Origin: Gracilaria gracilis
Lineage: Eukaryota; Rhodophyta; Florideophyceae; Gracilariales; Gracilariaceae
Reading direction: 5' to 3'
Assembly (NCBI GenBank): GCA_030374805.1
Contig: JARGSG010000014.1
Span: 806,001 to 870,000, forward strand
DNA: 64,000 nt
Of the stretch, positions 11,274 through 22,189 are shown piece by piece. The translations under genes were made by a program, and so were the position numbers. How positions within the stretch are numbered: the first letter of the stretch is position 1; each line of letters starts with the position of its first letter. The notes under the pieces are model-generated. The model was not told the origin of the DNA and did not search any database. It saw nothing but the letters and a program-made list of their open reading frames with translations.

Positions 11274-11973
11274 TCATTGTTGCATATTACTCTTGTTCAG
11301 TCTAGGCTTTGCGAAATCTACAAACTCGTCCAGCAGCACCGGCCACGCGCCGTTCTCCTCATCATAATTACTCATACTCTCGTCGATAGTATTCACGAAA
11401 TCCAGCAACAGCGTGTACGTGTCCCTCGAAATCGCCTGACGTCGGTTCTTCAGAAAGTCCATCCACAGATCCAAGTGTTTGAAACGGCCCGCGAATATGA
11501 GCGGGAACAGTTGTCTGGCAGTTTCAATGGGCAAACTCCTCTGCTCTGGCGGCTTGTTGTACTCAAACGCATACATGTAGAAGCTACGAAAGTCCTTTGC
11601 GTCCGTGATGGCCGCTTTCAACGACGCTGCTTGGCAATTGGATGGCAATTGAATGGTCAGCATTCGCTTTACTGTTATGTGATTGCAACTGGTGCTTGCA
11701 TGGCAACTTACGTATTACTTTCTTGAGCTTGTCCCATGAATCGGCGCGCAGGTTGGCACATCCATCCACGAACTCCTTCTTCGAAAACTCAAACGGTACC
11801 TTTGCTTGCAGCTTCCACGCAAATATCAAGGTGGAAATGTCCAGAATATCTATTTCGAGGCGTTCAAACAGCGCCTGGATTCCCTCCGGACCCACCTTCT
11901 CCGCTGCTCAATGCGGCGACAAAAAGCGCACAAAACGTCAGTCCTCACAAGCGCGTCGGTGCAAAATGACAGA

Positions 11974-12025
<52 letters not shown>

Positions 12026-12157
12026 GGGAGAAAGAGGGCGCAGCAACGCACCGTCTGCATCGCGGCACGAATTGAACATTTGCTCGATGGCGCCATAGTC
12101 CACAGCCGGTCTGGCCGAAGACTGCAGCCTGGAAACGCGATTAAAGCCGCGCCTCAT
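11274..12157 (-). CDS. DCN1-like protein (cullin neddylation, PONY domain)
   Basis: Exons on the minus strand: 12157-12052, 11903-11712 and 11626-11274, giving 216 residues. Both introns split codons in phase 1 and join cleanly: DAD/AEKVGPEGI and KKVI/PSLKAAI. The PONY domain is recognisable throughout (LIFAWKLQAKVPFEFSKKEF, GRFKHLDLWMDFL, MSNYDEENGAWPVLLDEFVDFA). DCN1 proteins bring the NEDD8 E2 to cullins. The usual N-terminal UBA domain is absent, as in some family members. An upstream in-frame Met (MGGASRGRV) could extend the N-terminus. Intron 1 (11904-12051) carries an (AG)n/(CT)n tract. Confidence 0.9.
11977..12040. repeat. (AG)n microsatellite in DCN1 intron 1
   Basis: About 60 bp of AGAGAG with a few GGG interruptions, inside the first DCN1 intron. 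On the transcribed strand it is a CT-rich tract ahead of the 3' splice site, so it may act as an extended polypyrimidine tract. Confidence 0.9.
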
Positions 12158-13921
<1,764 letters not shown>

Positions 13922-14096
13922 CATTTGAAACGGCACAAGTGGCGTACTTTACTACACCCTGCGAACAACATGAAAGCGGTCGAAGCGCGCGCACCCTTTT
14001 TTTTTTCCTTTTGTTTCGTTGTGGTGCTCGCTCTGCCCAAGAGACCCGGCATAGTATATACATGGTAGACCCAAAGAGTTGAAAAGGGAAGAGCAT

Positions 14097-15113
14097 TCAT
14101 CTAGGAATGACAGTGAGAACACCGTCCTGGTAACGAGTGAAGGAAATGCCTTTCGATCGAAAATGTTTCTCAAGCGCCGGACGCAACACTGCTTGCTCGT
14201 TATGACTATGTATTCCCTTGCCGGTGATGACTCGGAATCTGCGCCGTCCACTATCCACAAGCTTCCATTCTACAAGCTGAATGGCCTCCTCCTTCGTAAG
14301 GCCGTGCAAATCAATCACGCCGTTCTTATACTCATCGGAACAACGCAAGCGATCAAGAAAATGTGTGGACAGGCTCTTGACATTGTTCTCGATCTCCATT
14401 GCTCGCTTGTGATGCTGTGGCTTTCGAGTATTGTTCGCGAGTATATTGGCTTCAGAAAACAACTTGCGTTGCTCCCACAGCTGTTGACGCAGCCGAGCAA
14501 GCGCGGTGGCACTACTATCCGTGGTGGTCGCGCCCAACGGATCACGCATTTCCGCGGCGTCCTTCCGTCGCAACGACTCGGCAATGACCTTGTGTCGCGC
14601 GGCGTGCGTGTGCGTAGCAGAGGCGTCAGCACTAGCCGAGCCGAACGCCTGCGGTTCATCGACGGGAAACATGTGCAAAATGTCTTCCTCCACCAACTCA
14701 ATACAGCCGTGGTACGCGTCTAACAGACGCCGTATACGCGCGCGTGGCATCCAGTGATACTTATCACACAGCGCGTCGAGCTGGTATCGTCGTCCGATGT
14801 TGTTGTTGGCCCACACGCCCTGTGGATGCGGCGGCAGCGCGGCTGACGGCTCGCGAGTGGACACAGGCGACGTGGCGGCGGACGACTGGTACGTGACGAC
14901 GGAGTGTTGCGGCGTGGGCGTCTTGGGCGACAGCGGGGGGGAGTTGGAGTCGGGCGGGATTAACATCTCGCACAAGGTGTCGTACGCCTGCTTGTGGTCG
15001 TAGTGATGCGCTTGTAACACGTCGTGCACCAGCTGCATGGACAGATGGGGATGGGCGGCGATGAGGTCGTTGAGCGCCGTGATGTGACGCAGCGAAGGGT
15101 CGACGTGCGACAT
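14097..15113 (-). CDS. CUE-like / DUF1771 / Smr-domain protein
   Basis: A 338-residue intronless protein starting at ATG 15113-15111 (MSHVDPSLRH). The N-terminus has a CUE-like ubiquitin-binding helix set (LNDLIAAHPHLSMQLVHDVL) and a second similar segment follows near residue 120 (LDALCDKYHWMPRARIRRLL). Next comes a DUF1771 helix (RQQLWEQRKLFSEANILANN), and the C-terminal Smr domain has the hallmark DLHGLTKEEAI and VITGKGIHS. Related proteins (human N4BP2, plant and fungal CUE-Smr proteins) act as RNA endonucleases in translation quality control; activity here is inferred. The frame is open upstream but low-complexity there. Confidence 0.88.
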   Translation of the reverse strand: MSHVDPSLRHITALNDLIAAHPHLSMQLVHDVLQAHHYDHKQAYDTLCEMLIPPDSNSPPLSPKTPTPQHSVVTYQSSAATSPVSTREPSAALPPHPQGVWANNNIGRRYQLDALCDKYHWMPRARIRRLLDAYHGCIELVEEDILHMFPVDEPQAFGSASADASATHTHAARHKVIAESLRRKDAAEMRDPLGATTTDSSATALARLRQQLWEQRKLFSEANILANNTRKPQHHKRAMEIENNVKSLSTHFLDRLRCSDEYKNGVIDLHGLTKEEAIQLVEWKLVDSGRRRFRVITGKGIHSHNEQAVLRPALEKHFRSKGISFTRYQDGVLTVIPR

Positions 15114-15513
15114 GGTTGCGGCGGGTGGGCGACGGCGGTTGATTGCGCGCGGAGGAGGGCAGAGCGGAAGACGTGCGAAAGCGGTGGAGGGCAGAGCGGA
15201 AGACGTGCGAAAGCGGTGGAGGGGGAATGGAGGAGGGGGAGGAGGACTTGGCAGACTGGCGCAAAAGGTGGCGGCGTGACGGTGACGGTGAGTTGTGGTG
15301 CGGGTGCGGCCGGACTCTGGACAGTGGGGGGGGGGCCGACGAGGGGGCGACGAGGGGGCGACGAGGGGGCGAGGCAAGGGGCGCGAGTGGGCGTGGCGGC
15401 GCGTGTTGGCGCAAAAAATTGGAGCGTGGTTTTCGGAACAGTTAACCAAAGTTTTATTGTACAGCAAAGAAGCCACAGAGGCCTTTGAACTTCAAAGTTT
15501 GAAGGCTAGACCG

Positions 15514-16122
15514 TCAAGCGCGCCCCTGCGTTATCTCCTCGTCCGACAGCAGCCTGGTGGAGCGCAACGCGCCGTCGTCATACATCTCGCGCCGCGCGTC
15601 GGCGTTGAGTTTTGGTTCGTCGGCCAGCCACAGGCGACGGTTGCCCATGACCCACGTCTCGTAGATGAGTCCCACGCTGCCGAGAGCCAGGAACAGCCGC
15701 CAGTACGCACGCTCCCATACGGACAGCGGGCGCGTTGGCGTGTCCATCTGCGCGCGCTCCCATGGCATCATCCAACTGCTTGCCCAGCGCGCCTGCGCCA
15801 GCTGCGCTTGGTGGCGGCGTTGACGCTCGGCTGTGGCTTGTACGTACGCGCTGTCGCGGATTTGCGGCTCCTGCTGCTGCTGCTGCTGCTGCTCTTCTTG
15901 CGCTTGTTGCTTGTCGCGTGTGCGTGTGACTGGTTCGTCTTGGCGCTTGCTTTCGCTACTATTGTTTTCGTTGTTGTTGTTGCTGTTGCTTTTGCTGTTG
16001 CTGTTGCTGTTGTCGTTCTCGCCACCGATTGGGGATGGCTCGGCGGGCGAGCTCAACGTTCTGTGAGCGGCGAGCCGTCTGTACGGCGACCACAAACGCG
16101 CCGCCACGCGCAGACGAAGCAT
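15514..16122 (-). CDS. Small single-pass, probably mitochondrial membrane protein (unknown)
   Basis: A 202-residue protein from ATG 16122-16120. The N-terminus is Arg-rich and lacks acidic residues (MLRLRVAARLWSPYRRL), like a mitochondrial presequence. It is followed by Asn/Ser-rich and Gln-rich tracts. One membrane segment lies near residues 140-165 (AYWRLFLALGSVGLIYETWV), and a conserved-looking tail ends in STRLLSDEEITQGRA. I do not recognise the family. A further upstream ATG is possible but would add only poly-Arg encoded by a trinucleotide repeat, so it was not used. Confidence 0.65.
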   Translation of the reverse strand: MLRLRVAARLWSPYRRLAAHRTLSSPAEPSPIGGENDNSNSNSKSNSNNNNENNSSESKRQDEPVTRTRDKQQAQEEQQQQQQQEPQIRDSAYVQATAERQRRHQAQLAQARWASSWMMPWERAQMDTPTRPLSVWERAYWRLFLALGSVGLIYETWVMGNRRLWLADEPKLNADARREMYDDGALRSTRLLSDEEITQGRA

Positions 16123-16144
16123 GGCGTGCGCGCACGGACGGCGA

Positions 16145-16149
16145 CGACG

Positions 16150-16196
<47 letters not shown>

Positions 16197-16197
16197 C
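16145..16197. repeat. (GAC)n trinucleotide repeat
   Basis: An almost pure GAC/GTC repeat of about 50 bp, just upstream of the small mitochondrial-type protein gene and inside the divergent promoter with the SLC35 gene. Confidence 0.95.
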
Positions 16198-16792
16198 AAA
16201 ACGCAACACCATGCGCAACCGAAAAGTGCTATGGGGGGGCAGTGGAAGAAAAAAGCCGGGCGCGAAGCGCAAAGCGCATCATTGTGCAGTAGCAAAAACA
16301 CGTGGCGAACGTGAGATAATATCATCTTATGCTCTGCACTCTGCACACGTGCACACGTGGGGAGGCTTTCCGCGCGGCGCAAATGCGGCTGCTGCGCGTC
16401 GCACACGTGGCAGCGCGCCGTGACTGGCTGCCACCGTGCCACTGTGCAATTCAGTTTGGTGCGGCGCTCCAAATTCAAAGCGCTGCGCACTGCGCTGCAA
16501 TTGGCTGAGGCGCGGCGCGGCGCTGGCGCTCGGTCGCACTGTCCGTCGCTACTGTTACTGTCTCACATTAGATGTGTACTGATATTGTTCGCGCCCGTGG
16601 GTGCATCGCGCGCGCCGCTTTGTTGCCGCCCGCGTCGGCTTGTTTTGTTCGTCGTGCCGTGCCCAGCGTCAGCACAAAGTATCTTGGTTACTGTATCTAC
16701 TCACCTTGTTAACGGCCGCTTTTTGGTGTTTGCTCTCTCTCTATCTAGTCTGGTACGCTCCCCAGCCCGTCGCCATCGTTACGCGTCGCACA
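16198..16792. promoter_or_regulatory. Divergent promoter with G-box (CACGTG) cluster
   Basis: Between the small membrane protein (minus) and SLC35 (plus) genes. CACGTG-type sites cluster at about 16344-16360 (CACACGTGCACACGTGG) and at 16404-16410. The last leads into CGTGGCAGCGCGCC (16406-16419), the 14-mer also found twice in the DCN1/WDR5 promoter. This suggests shared regulation, but binding is inference. Confidence 0.45.
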
Positions 16793-17914
16793 ATGCCGTC
16801 TTCTGTGGAGAGAGCCGATGACGCGGTGCACTCGGCGCCGCTGCTGCCCAGTTTGCAAAAGGGCGCTCATCTTCAGCCACCGTCCGCTCAGGATCGACTT
16901 CGTTCTACGCTGGCTACCATTGACATGCGCACGTCCGCGTCCATGCTGCTCAACTTCTTCTCCTCAGTGTCAATCGTGGTGGTGAACAAGCTGGTGTACG
17001 ACAAGTATGGCTTCACGTTCGCCGTCACTCTCACCGCGTTCCACCTGTGCTGCACGTTTCTGCTGCTGCTGCTGACCGCCAAGTGCGGCATCTTCGAGAT
17101 TAAACGGCTGCCGGTGCGCGACGTGTCCAAGCTGGCCGCGGGCACCATGGGCTTCATCTGTCTCACCAACCTGAGCTTGCAGCACAACAGCGTGGGCTTT
17201 TACCAGGTGATGAAGGTGATGACCACGCCCACGGTTGTGATGATTGAGGCGCTGCTGTACCAAAAGTACCTGGAGGCAAACCTGAGGCTGTCGCTTGTGC
17301 CGGTGTGCGTCGGGGTGATCATCACCACCGTCACCGACTTTCGGCTCAACCTGGTGGGCACGCTGTACGCGGTGGCGGGCGTGATCGTCACCTCGTTCTA
17401 CCAGATTTGGTCGGGCACACTACAACGATCGCTCGACTGTAACGCGCTGCAGCTGCAGACGTATGTGGCGCCTCTGGCGGCGCTGTTCATCTTGCCGTTC
17501 ATGCCGCTGTTGGATAACTTCAACTTCAATGACCTGCACTCCATCTGGTACTACAACTTCAACGCGTCCAACATGCGGGTGATTGCGCTGACCGGGTTGT
17601 TCGGCTTTTTGGTGAACGTGTCCATCTTTCTGGTGATCGGGCGCTCCAGTGCGGTGTCGTACAACATCTTGGGACACTGTAAGACGGTGGTGGTGCTGTT
17701 GTCGGACTTCATTTTGTTTGGGCGACCGATGAATTTCAAGTCGTGTTGCGGCATTTTGCTGACGCTGATCGGGGTGTTTTGGTACACGAGCCTCAAGCTG
17801 GAGAAGGCGCGCGTGGAGAAGGAGGCACGTGAGAGGGCGCCGTTGTCAGAGGACAAACAGCTGATGAATGGTGATGAGAAGCTTCCGATGGCAAGTGGCT
17901 CACGAGAGGAATAA
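16793..17914 (+). CDS. SLC35E-type nucleotide-sugar/triose-phosphate-like transporter
   Basis: A 373-residue intronless protein starting at ATG 16793 (MPSSVERADD). It has about ten hydrophobic segments from residue 45 on (LLNFFSSVSIVVVNKLVY, LTAFHLCCTFLLLLL) and the drug/metabolite-transporter pattern with SLC35E3-like signatures (FICLTNLSLQHNSVGFYQVM, SAVSYNILGHCKTVVVLLSD). The family moves nucleotide sugars or phosphorylated sugars across Golgi or plastid membranes; the substrate cannot be told. The C-terminal tail is hydrophilic and lysine-rich, as in many Golgi members. Its stop is 84 bp from that of the next transporter gene. Confidence 0.9.
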   Translation: MPSSVERADDAVHSAPLLPSLQKGAHLQPPSAQDRLRSTLATIDMRTSASMLLNFFSSVSIVVVNKLVYDKYGFTFAVTLTAFHLCCTFLLLLLTAKCGIFEIKRLPVRDVSKLAAGTMGFICLTNLSLQHNSVGFYQVMKVMTTPTVVMIEALLYQKYLEANLRLSLVPVCVGVIITTVTDFRLNLVGTLYAVAGVIVTSFYQIWSGTLQRSLDCNALQLQTYVAPLAALFILPFMPLLDNFNFNDLHSIWYYNFNASNMRVIALTGLFGFLVNVSIFLVIGRSSAVSYNILGHCKTVVVLLSDFILFGRPMNFKSCCGILLTLIGVFWYTSLKLEKARVEKEARERAPLSEDKQLMNGDEKLPMASGSREE

Positions 17915-17930
17915 CAAACAAACACCTTTT

Positions 17931-17933
<3 letters not shown>

Positions 17934-17973
<40 letters not shown>
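17934..17973. repeat. (TTA)n microsatellite in convergent gap
   Basis: About 13 TTA/ATT units fill most of the 84-bp gap between two convergent transporter genes. They probably lie in overlapping 3' UTRs. Confidence 0.95.
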
Positions 17974-17974
<1 letters not shown>

Positions 17975-17998
17975 GGAGTGCAGCTTAGTGGAGATCAA

Positions 17999-18984
17999 TC
18001 AAACAAGCTCGGAAAGCGCCAGCGGCAGCAGCTGCTGAGGCGGCGCGCGGTCCAGCGCTTCGCGCGAACGCAGCGCCACAGCGGCGTGGCGGCGCGCAAC
18101 GGCGTCAAACGCCAAGCCAAAGATGGCGCAAGCCAGCAGCAGGCACGCGCCGTTGCGCAGCGGCGCGCCCGGCTGCGCCGCAAACAGCAGCGCCAGCGGC
18201 GCGAGCGCCGCCACCATGGCCGCGTCCGCCGCGCGCGGCTCGCAGCGCGACAGCACCACGCGCGCGCTCACAAACGTGCCGAACGCCGACAGCGCCGACG
18301 CGCACACCACCATGAGCGACGCGCGGCTCGCATACACCTCGTCCCACGTGCGCCGCGCGTCCACGCCGCCGCCGCCGCCGTCGCCGCCGCCGCCGCCGCC
18401 GCCGCCGTCGCCGCCGCCGCCGCCCAACGCGGCGGCCGCCGCGAGCAGCAGCGCTGACGCCGACTTGCTCCACAGCGACAGCTGCAGCTCGGTGGCCGCC
18501 ACGCGCGGCGCGCAGCGCGCGTTGACGCGCGCCGCCACCTCGGCCGCCACGCCGTACGCGAGCGCGGCGCGCGCGGCGGCGGCGCGCGCGGCGCGGCGAG
18601 CAGCAGCAGCGGCAGCAGCAGCAGCGGCAGCAGCAGCAGCGCGCGCGCGCGCGTGCAGCGCGCCGCGAGCGGCGCGGCGCGCAGCGCGGCAAACAGCGGC
18701 AGCGGCGCGGCGCGCAGCAGCGCCAGCGTGCTCAGCGTGAGCAAGGCGCGCGCCGCCGCCAGCGGCGCCACCTGCAACGGCGGCAGCGCGCGCGCGCGCA
18801 GCAGCCCGAACAGCGACCAGAACCACAGCGACGCGCCCACCGCGCCCAGCTGTAACGCGCCGAGCGCGCGCGCTGGCACCAGCTGCAGCGCGCGCCGCGT
18901 CAGCTGTAGGTGCGCCGCGCTTAGGCTGCCGTGCAGCAGCGCGACGCTGAGCCAAGCCCAGTCGGGGCGCTGCTTGGGGCGCAT
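17999..18984 (-). pseudogene. DMT-like membrane transporter gene with one frameshift
   Basis: From ATG 18984-18982 (MRPKQRPDWAWLSVALL) one frame encodes several hydrophobic helices to about 18600. The coherent protein then continues in another frame (ALAYGVAAEVAARVNARCAP) to the stop at 17999. The switch lies in repetitive GCG/CTG sequence at about 18570-18610, so a single-base indel (real, or an assembly error) is likely. The helix pattern and phrases such as ATELQLSLWSKSASALLL resemble nucleotide-sugar-type drug/metabolite transporters. The C-terminal half contains a Gly/Asp loop encoded by a GCC repeat (18361-18424). The family call is tentative. Confidence 0.55.
18361..18424. repeat. (CCG/GCC)n trinucleotide repeat, coding
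   Basis: About 20 triplets with occasional TCG. On the minus strand they encode a poly-glycine loop with aspartates in the DMT-like transporter. Confidence 0.9.
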
Positions 18985-19344
18985 CGCGGCGGCGGTGGCG
19001 GTAACTCCACTGCCGTTGTAGATAGACACCGTTGGGTACAGTAGCGGCGCGGAATTGCGAGAGAGGACGACGACTCGACGACTCGCCCGAGAGAGAGCAC
19101 ACCAAAGCCGTGAGATACCTTCGTACTTACAGTGTCCGCGTCCGTACACTACACACCACACTGCGCTGACTGGCCACACCTCCACGCGCTGCCGCTCGCA
19201 ACACTCCGTCGCCGCTGGCACAGCGCGGAACGGATCAGATAGCCACGCCGAGATAACATATGTACCGTTGCACTTGTCGCTGCGCTCCATCGTGCAGCTG
19301 CCGCCCGCCGACATGAGCGCAGCGCCCGTCAGCGCAGCTCCGCA

Positions 19345-20631
19345 ATGTGTGCCGCCCCCGGAGCGCACGCACCGTCGCCGTCGCCGTCGCCGTCGCCGCG
19401 CGCCTTTGACGACGCGCACGCGCTGCAGCAAGACCTGCAGCTGCTGCTAGAGCGCCCCAACCCCACCGAGCGCCTGCTGCGCCACGCCGCGCACGGCACG
19501 CTGTCGCTGCCGTCGCATATCCTGCACGTGCGCTCGCGCTACTTTTGCGCGCTGCTCTCGCCCGCCTGGGGCGCCGCCGCCCTCGTCAAGCACAACGCCT
19601 CCAAGCCCGTGCTGCAGGACGTGCTGGAGTTTCTTGTCACCGGCCTCATCACCCTGTCCAGCGCTGATGCCGCCATCGCCCATAACCTCGCGCTCGCCTC
19701 CCTGGCCCACGAGATGTTGCTCGAGCAGCTTGAGGCCATCGTCGTGTCCCACATGCGACTAAAGTCGCTCAACAACGCCAACTTTGCGCTCTATCTCACA
19801 CATCTAACCGCCGCCACCACCAGCGCGCCGCTCTCCGCGCCGCCGCCGCCCGTGCAGGACATGCTGGCGTCGCACCTACTCTCCAATTTTGCAACCCTCC
19901 GCCGCACGCTGCGCACGGACGCGCGCTCCGTCGCCTGCGTGTGGCGCCTCTTAGCGCTGGCCTCCACGCTGCGTCCCGACGCGGACGTCAACCCCTTCGC
20001 CACCTACCTCAGCCGCGTCGGCACGTCGCGCTTGTTGGCCATGCTGCGCCACGAGCCGCCGCACAACCAGCACGCCATGCGCGCCTTCTTGCTGTCCTTC
20101 CCGCCCACCATGTTCGCCGCGCACTTTGAGCACCCGCACATGTTCTCGCCCGCCGAGCTGCTTGCAAAGTACCGCCGCGACGCGCTGCGGCCCGCGCGCG
20201 CGCCGCCGCCGCCGCGCACCAGGTTTCTGTGCGAGTCGCCGCACCCGCACCCCAGCGCGGCGCGCCTGCACGCCACCGTTCGCCACGTCAGGCTGCCGCA
20301 GCACAAAGTGTACGCCAAGCTCAGCTTTGACAAGCGCTCGTCGCTGGCGTGCGGCGCCAAGATGGCCTTCTACATCACGCACCCGAGGAAGGACAGCGAG
20401 CCGCATAGTTATCTGGAGGGCAATCGCCTACCGGCCGTGCTCACGCTTCCGGCCTCCGAGTTTTGGTACGCGTTTAGCAGCGGCGATTACTTGCTGCGCA
20501 CGCAGCGCGACGCCCGCTCGCGCAGTCGCTGGGGCTGGCGCTTTTTTGTTGACGCCATCGTGGCGGACATTGACGGCTTGGAAAACAAGCTCTGCACTTG
20601 GCCCGATGCATGCGGTTTAGCAGTAGCTTAG
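19345..20631 (+). CDS. BTB/POZ-like domain protein
   Basis: A 428-residue intronless protein from ATG 19345. After a Pro/Ser-rich start, residues about 45-130 look like a BTB fold (LSLPSHILHVRSRYFCALLSPAW, VLQDVLEFLVTGLITL). A BACK-like helical region follows (NANFALYLTHL, AVACVWRLL-type repeats). The C-terminal 130 residues form a separate beta-rich domain (KVYAKLSFDKRSSLACGAKMAFYITHP, WGWRFFVDAIVADIDG). BTB-BACK proteins usually serve as CUL3 substrate adaptors, which is an inference here. A short ORF from ATG 19313 overlaps the start in another frame and could dampen translation. Confidence 0.7.
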   Translation: MCAAPGAHAPSPSPSPSPRAFDDAHALQQDLQLLLERPNPTERLLRHAAHGTLSLPSHILHVRSRYFCALLSPAWGAAALVKHNASKPVLQDVLEFLVTGLITLSSADAAIAHNLALASLAHEMLLEQLEAIVVSHMRLKSLNNANFALYLTHLTAATTSAPLSAPPPPVQDMLASHLLSNFATLRRTLRTDARSVACVWRLLALASTLRPDADVNPFATYLSRVGTSRLLAMLRHEPPHNQHAMRAFLLSFPPTMFAAHFEHPHMFSPAELLAKYRRDALRPARAPPPPRTRFLCESPHPHPSAARLHATVRHVRLPQHKVYAKLSFDKRSSLACGAKMAFYITHPRKDSEPHSYLEGNRLPAVLTLPASEFWYAFSSGDYLLRTQRDARSRSRWGWRFFVDAIVADIDGLENKLCTWPDACGLAVA

Positions 20632-21576
20632 ACAGAGCTACACTATATAACCTTATGTACATGTACCGTCAGCTCGATTGCTGTTTAACCAAATAGTGAG
20701 CCTTCATGGCCCGGTAAACAGCGTTTTTGGCTACACACAGCTGCCATAATTCACAACAGTTTGTTCTCGGGGACAAACTTTTGTGCCATTCACTCGGCGC
20801 TGATGGCAGTGTACGTGCGTTTTGATATGTGCGCCCTGTCTCATGAGCTATCGCATGACGTGTCGGTGTGGATGGGTCGTGTTGCACACCACTCGTGTGG
20901 TGTTGAGCGGGCTTGATTCGCCGCGACGAAACAACTGTTGCGTAATTGGATACTGTACCAAGCGCAACACAGCTCTGCATGATGTTTATACTCTGCGCTT
21001 CGCGATTCTTCTCACACAAGAAACGAAGGTGACCCCATCGTTGTGTTGTATCTCTACTCATCGAGTGTTGTTCTCCACCCACAACAGCGGTGGAGAACAT
21101 CAAACACATTTTCTGCGCGAAGCCTTATAACGCCTTGCGCGGTGCAAGTTGCACCGTTTTTCTTTTTATGGCGCTCGAATACGAAGGGGTCATTCCCTCA
21201 CGATTCCTTCCCTTCGCGAAGATGCTTTCGAGCTTTCCACGAGAGGCTGCTGCGCACAGATTTCAGCCTGCAAGGCATCAACAACACTAACAAATGAGTG
21301 ACGTGTACACCACGTACACATGTACACGTTTATCGAACCCATCGAGTTGATTGACTCCCCTCTTCATCGACTCGACGTCCATAGCCTCGATTCAAATCAT
21401 CGCTTGCACACCAATGCCGTAACAGCGCGCGAGCCATAAGTACATCTTGCTGTGCTTCTTCCCCGCACTCCGGCACTCATCTCTCCTCTCTGCTCCACCT
21501 CCGTCGCACCGCCAAGCAGCGCAGCACAGCACAATTCGCAACCCTCCGTTCTCACAAGCTCTTTTTCAACAACGCG
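20632..21576. other. Intergenic region upstream of Sec61 gamma
   Basis: Nearly 950 bp with no convincing gene on either strand; ORFs are short and without domain signal. It contains a GTGCAAGTTGCAC palindrome near 21142 and a cluster of GTACAC/GTGTAC half sites near 21300-21330. No tRNA-like A/B boxes were seen. Confidence 0.5.
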
Positions 21577-21964
21577 ATGGACGCCGCCCGAAGCGTAAGC
21601 GAGCCGCTGCATGGCTTCATGATCGACTCTGTTCGACTCGTTCGTCGATGCAACAAGCCCGACCGAAAAGGTGAGTCGCTCTGTCCGGCCGCAAAACACA
21701 CCACACCACAGCGCTCGCGTTGTACTTCTCTCGTTCTAACGCATGTTTGCTTTGCAATGTCGCAGAGTTCCTCAAGATCTCCCAGGCCACCTTGGTTGGC
21801 TTTGCCGTCATGGGCTTCATCGGCTTTTTCGTACGGTTGATTCACATCCCCATTAACAGCATTCTGTTAGGTAAGTACCTACAGGCTCCCACTCGCGTCA
21901 GCGTGCTACGGTTGTCACACAACACATGTTTGCTAACAGCATGACCATCATTTTTTCAGGCTGA
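21577..21964 (+). CDS. SEC61G: Protein translocation channel subunit Sec61 gamma
   Basis: Three exons: 21577-21670, 21766-21870 and 21960-21964 (the last gives only GC plus TGA), making 67 residues, the usual family size. Introns have GTGAGT and GTAAGT donors, CAG acceptors and TTCTAAC/TGCTAAC branch sites. The product has the SecE/Sec61 gamma layout: an amphipathic N-terminal helix ending in [15 protein letters not shown] and one membrane helix ([24 protein letters not shown]). It clamps the Sec61 channel in the ER membrane. The five-base terminal exon is unusual. The gene is convergent with the ULS1-like gene. Confidence 0.95.
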
Positions 21965-22189
21965 TTCTCTTCTACACTCGGTCGGTACAACAGTCAATTG
22001 GAAATCTGCTTTACAAAAGCGGGCACACTTTCCCAGTTCATCCTCAAAACGGGAACAACAAGGAAAGCCAAACAAAAACATTCTCTTAACTTGCTCCAAT
22101 CCGCTGATCAGAACCAGCACACAGCCGCCCTTCCGAATACTCGAGCGTACAAATAAAAACAACATTCGCTGACTCACTATGGTCAACTC

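Noticed and set aside
16123-16272. N-terminal extension of the 15514-16122 gene with a poly-Arg run
   Set aside because: It is encoded by the (GAC)n repeat. A start at 16122 gives a proper presequence-like N-terminus.
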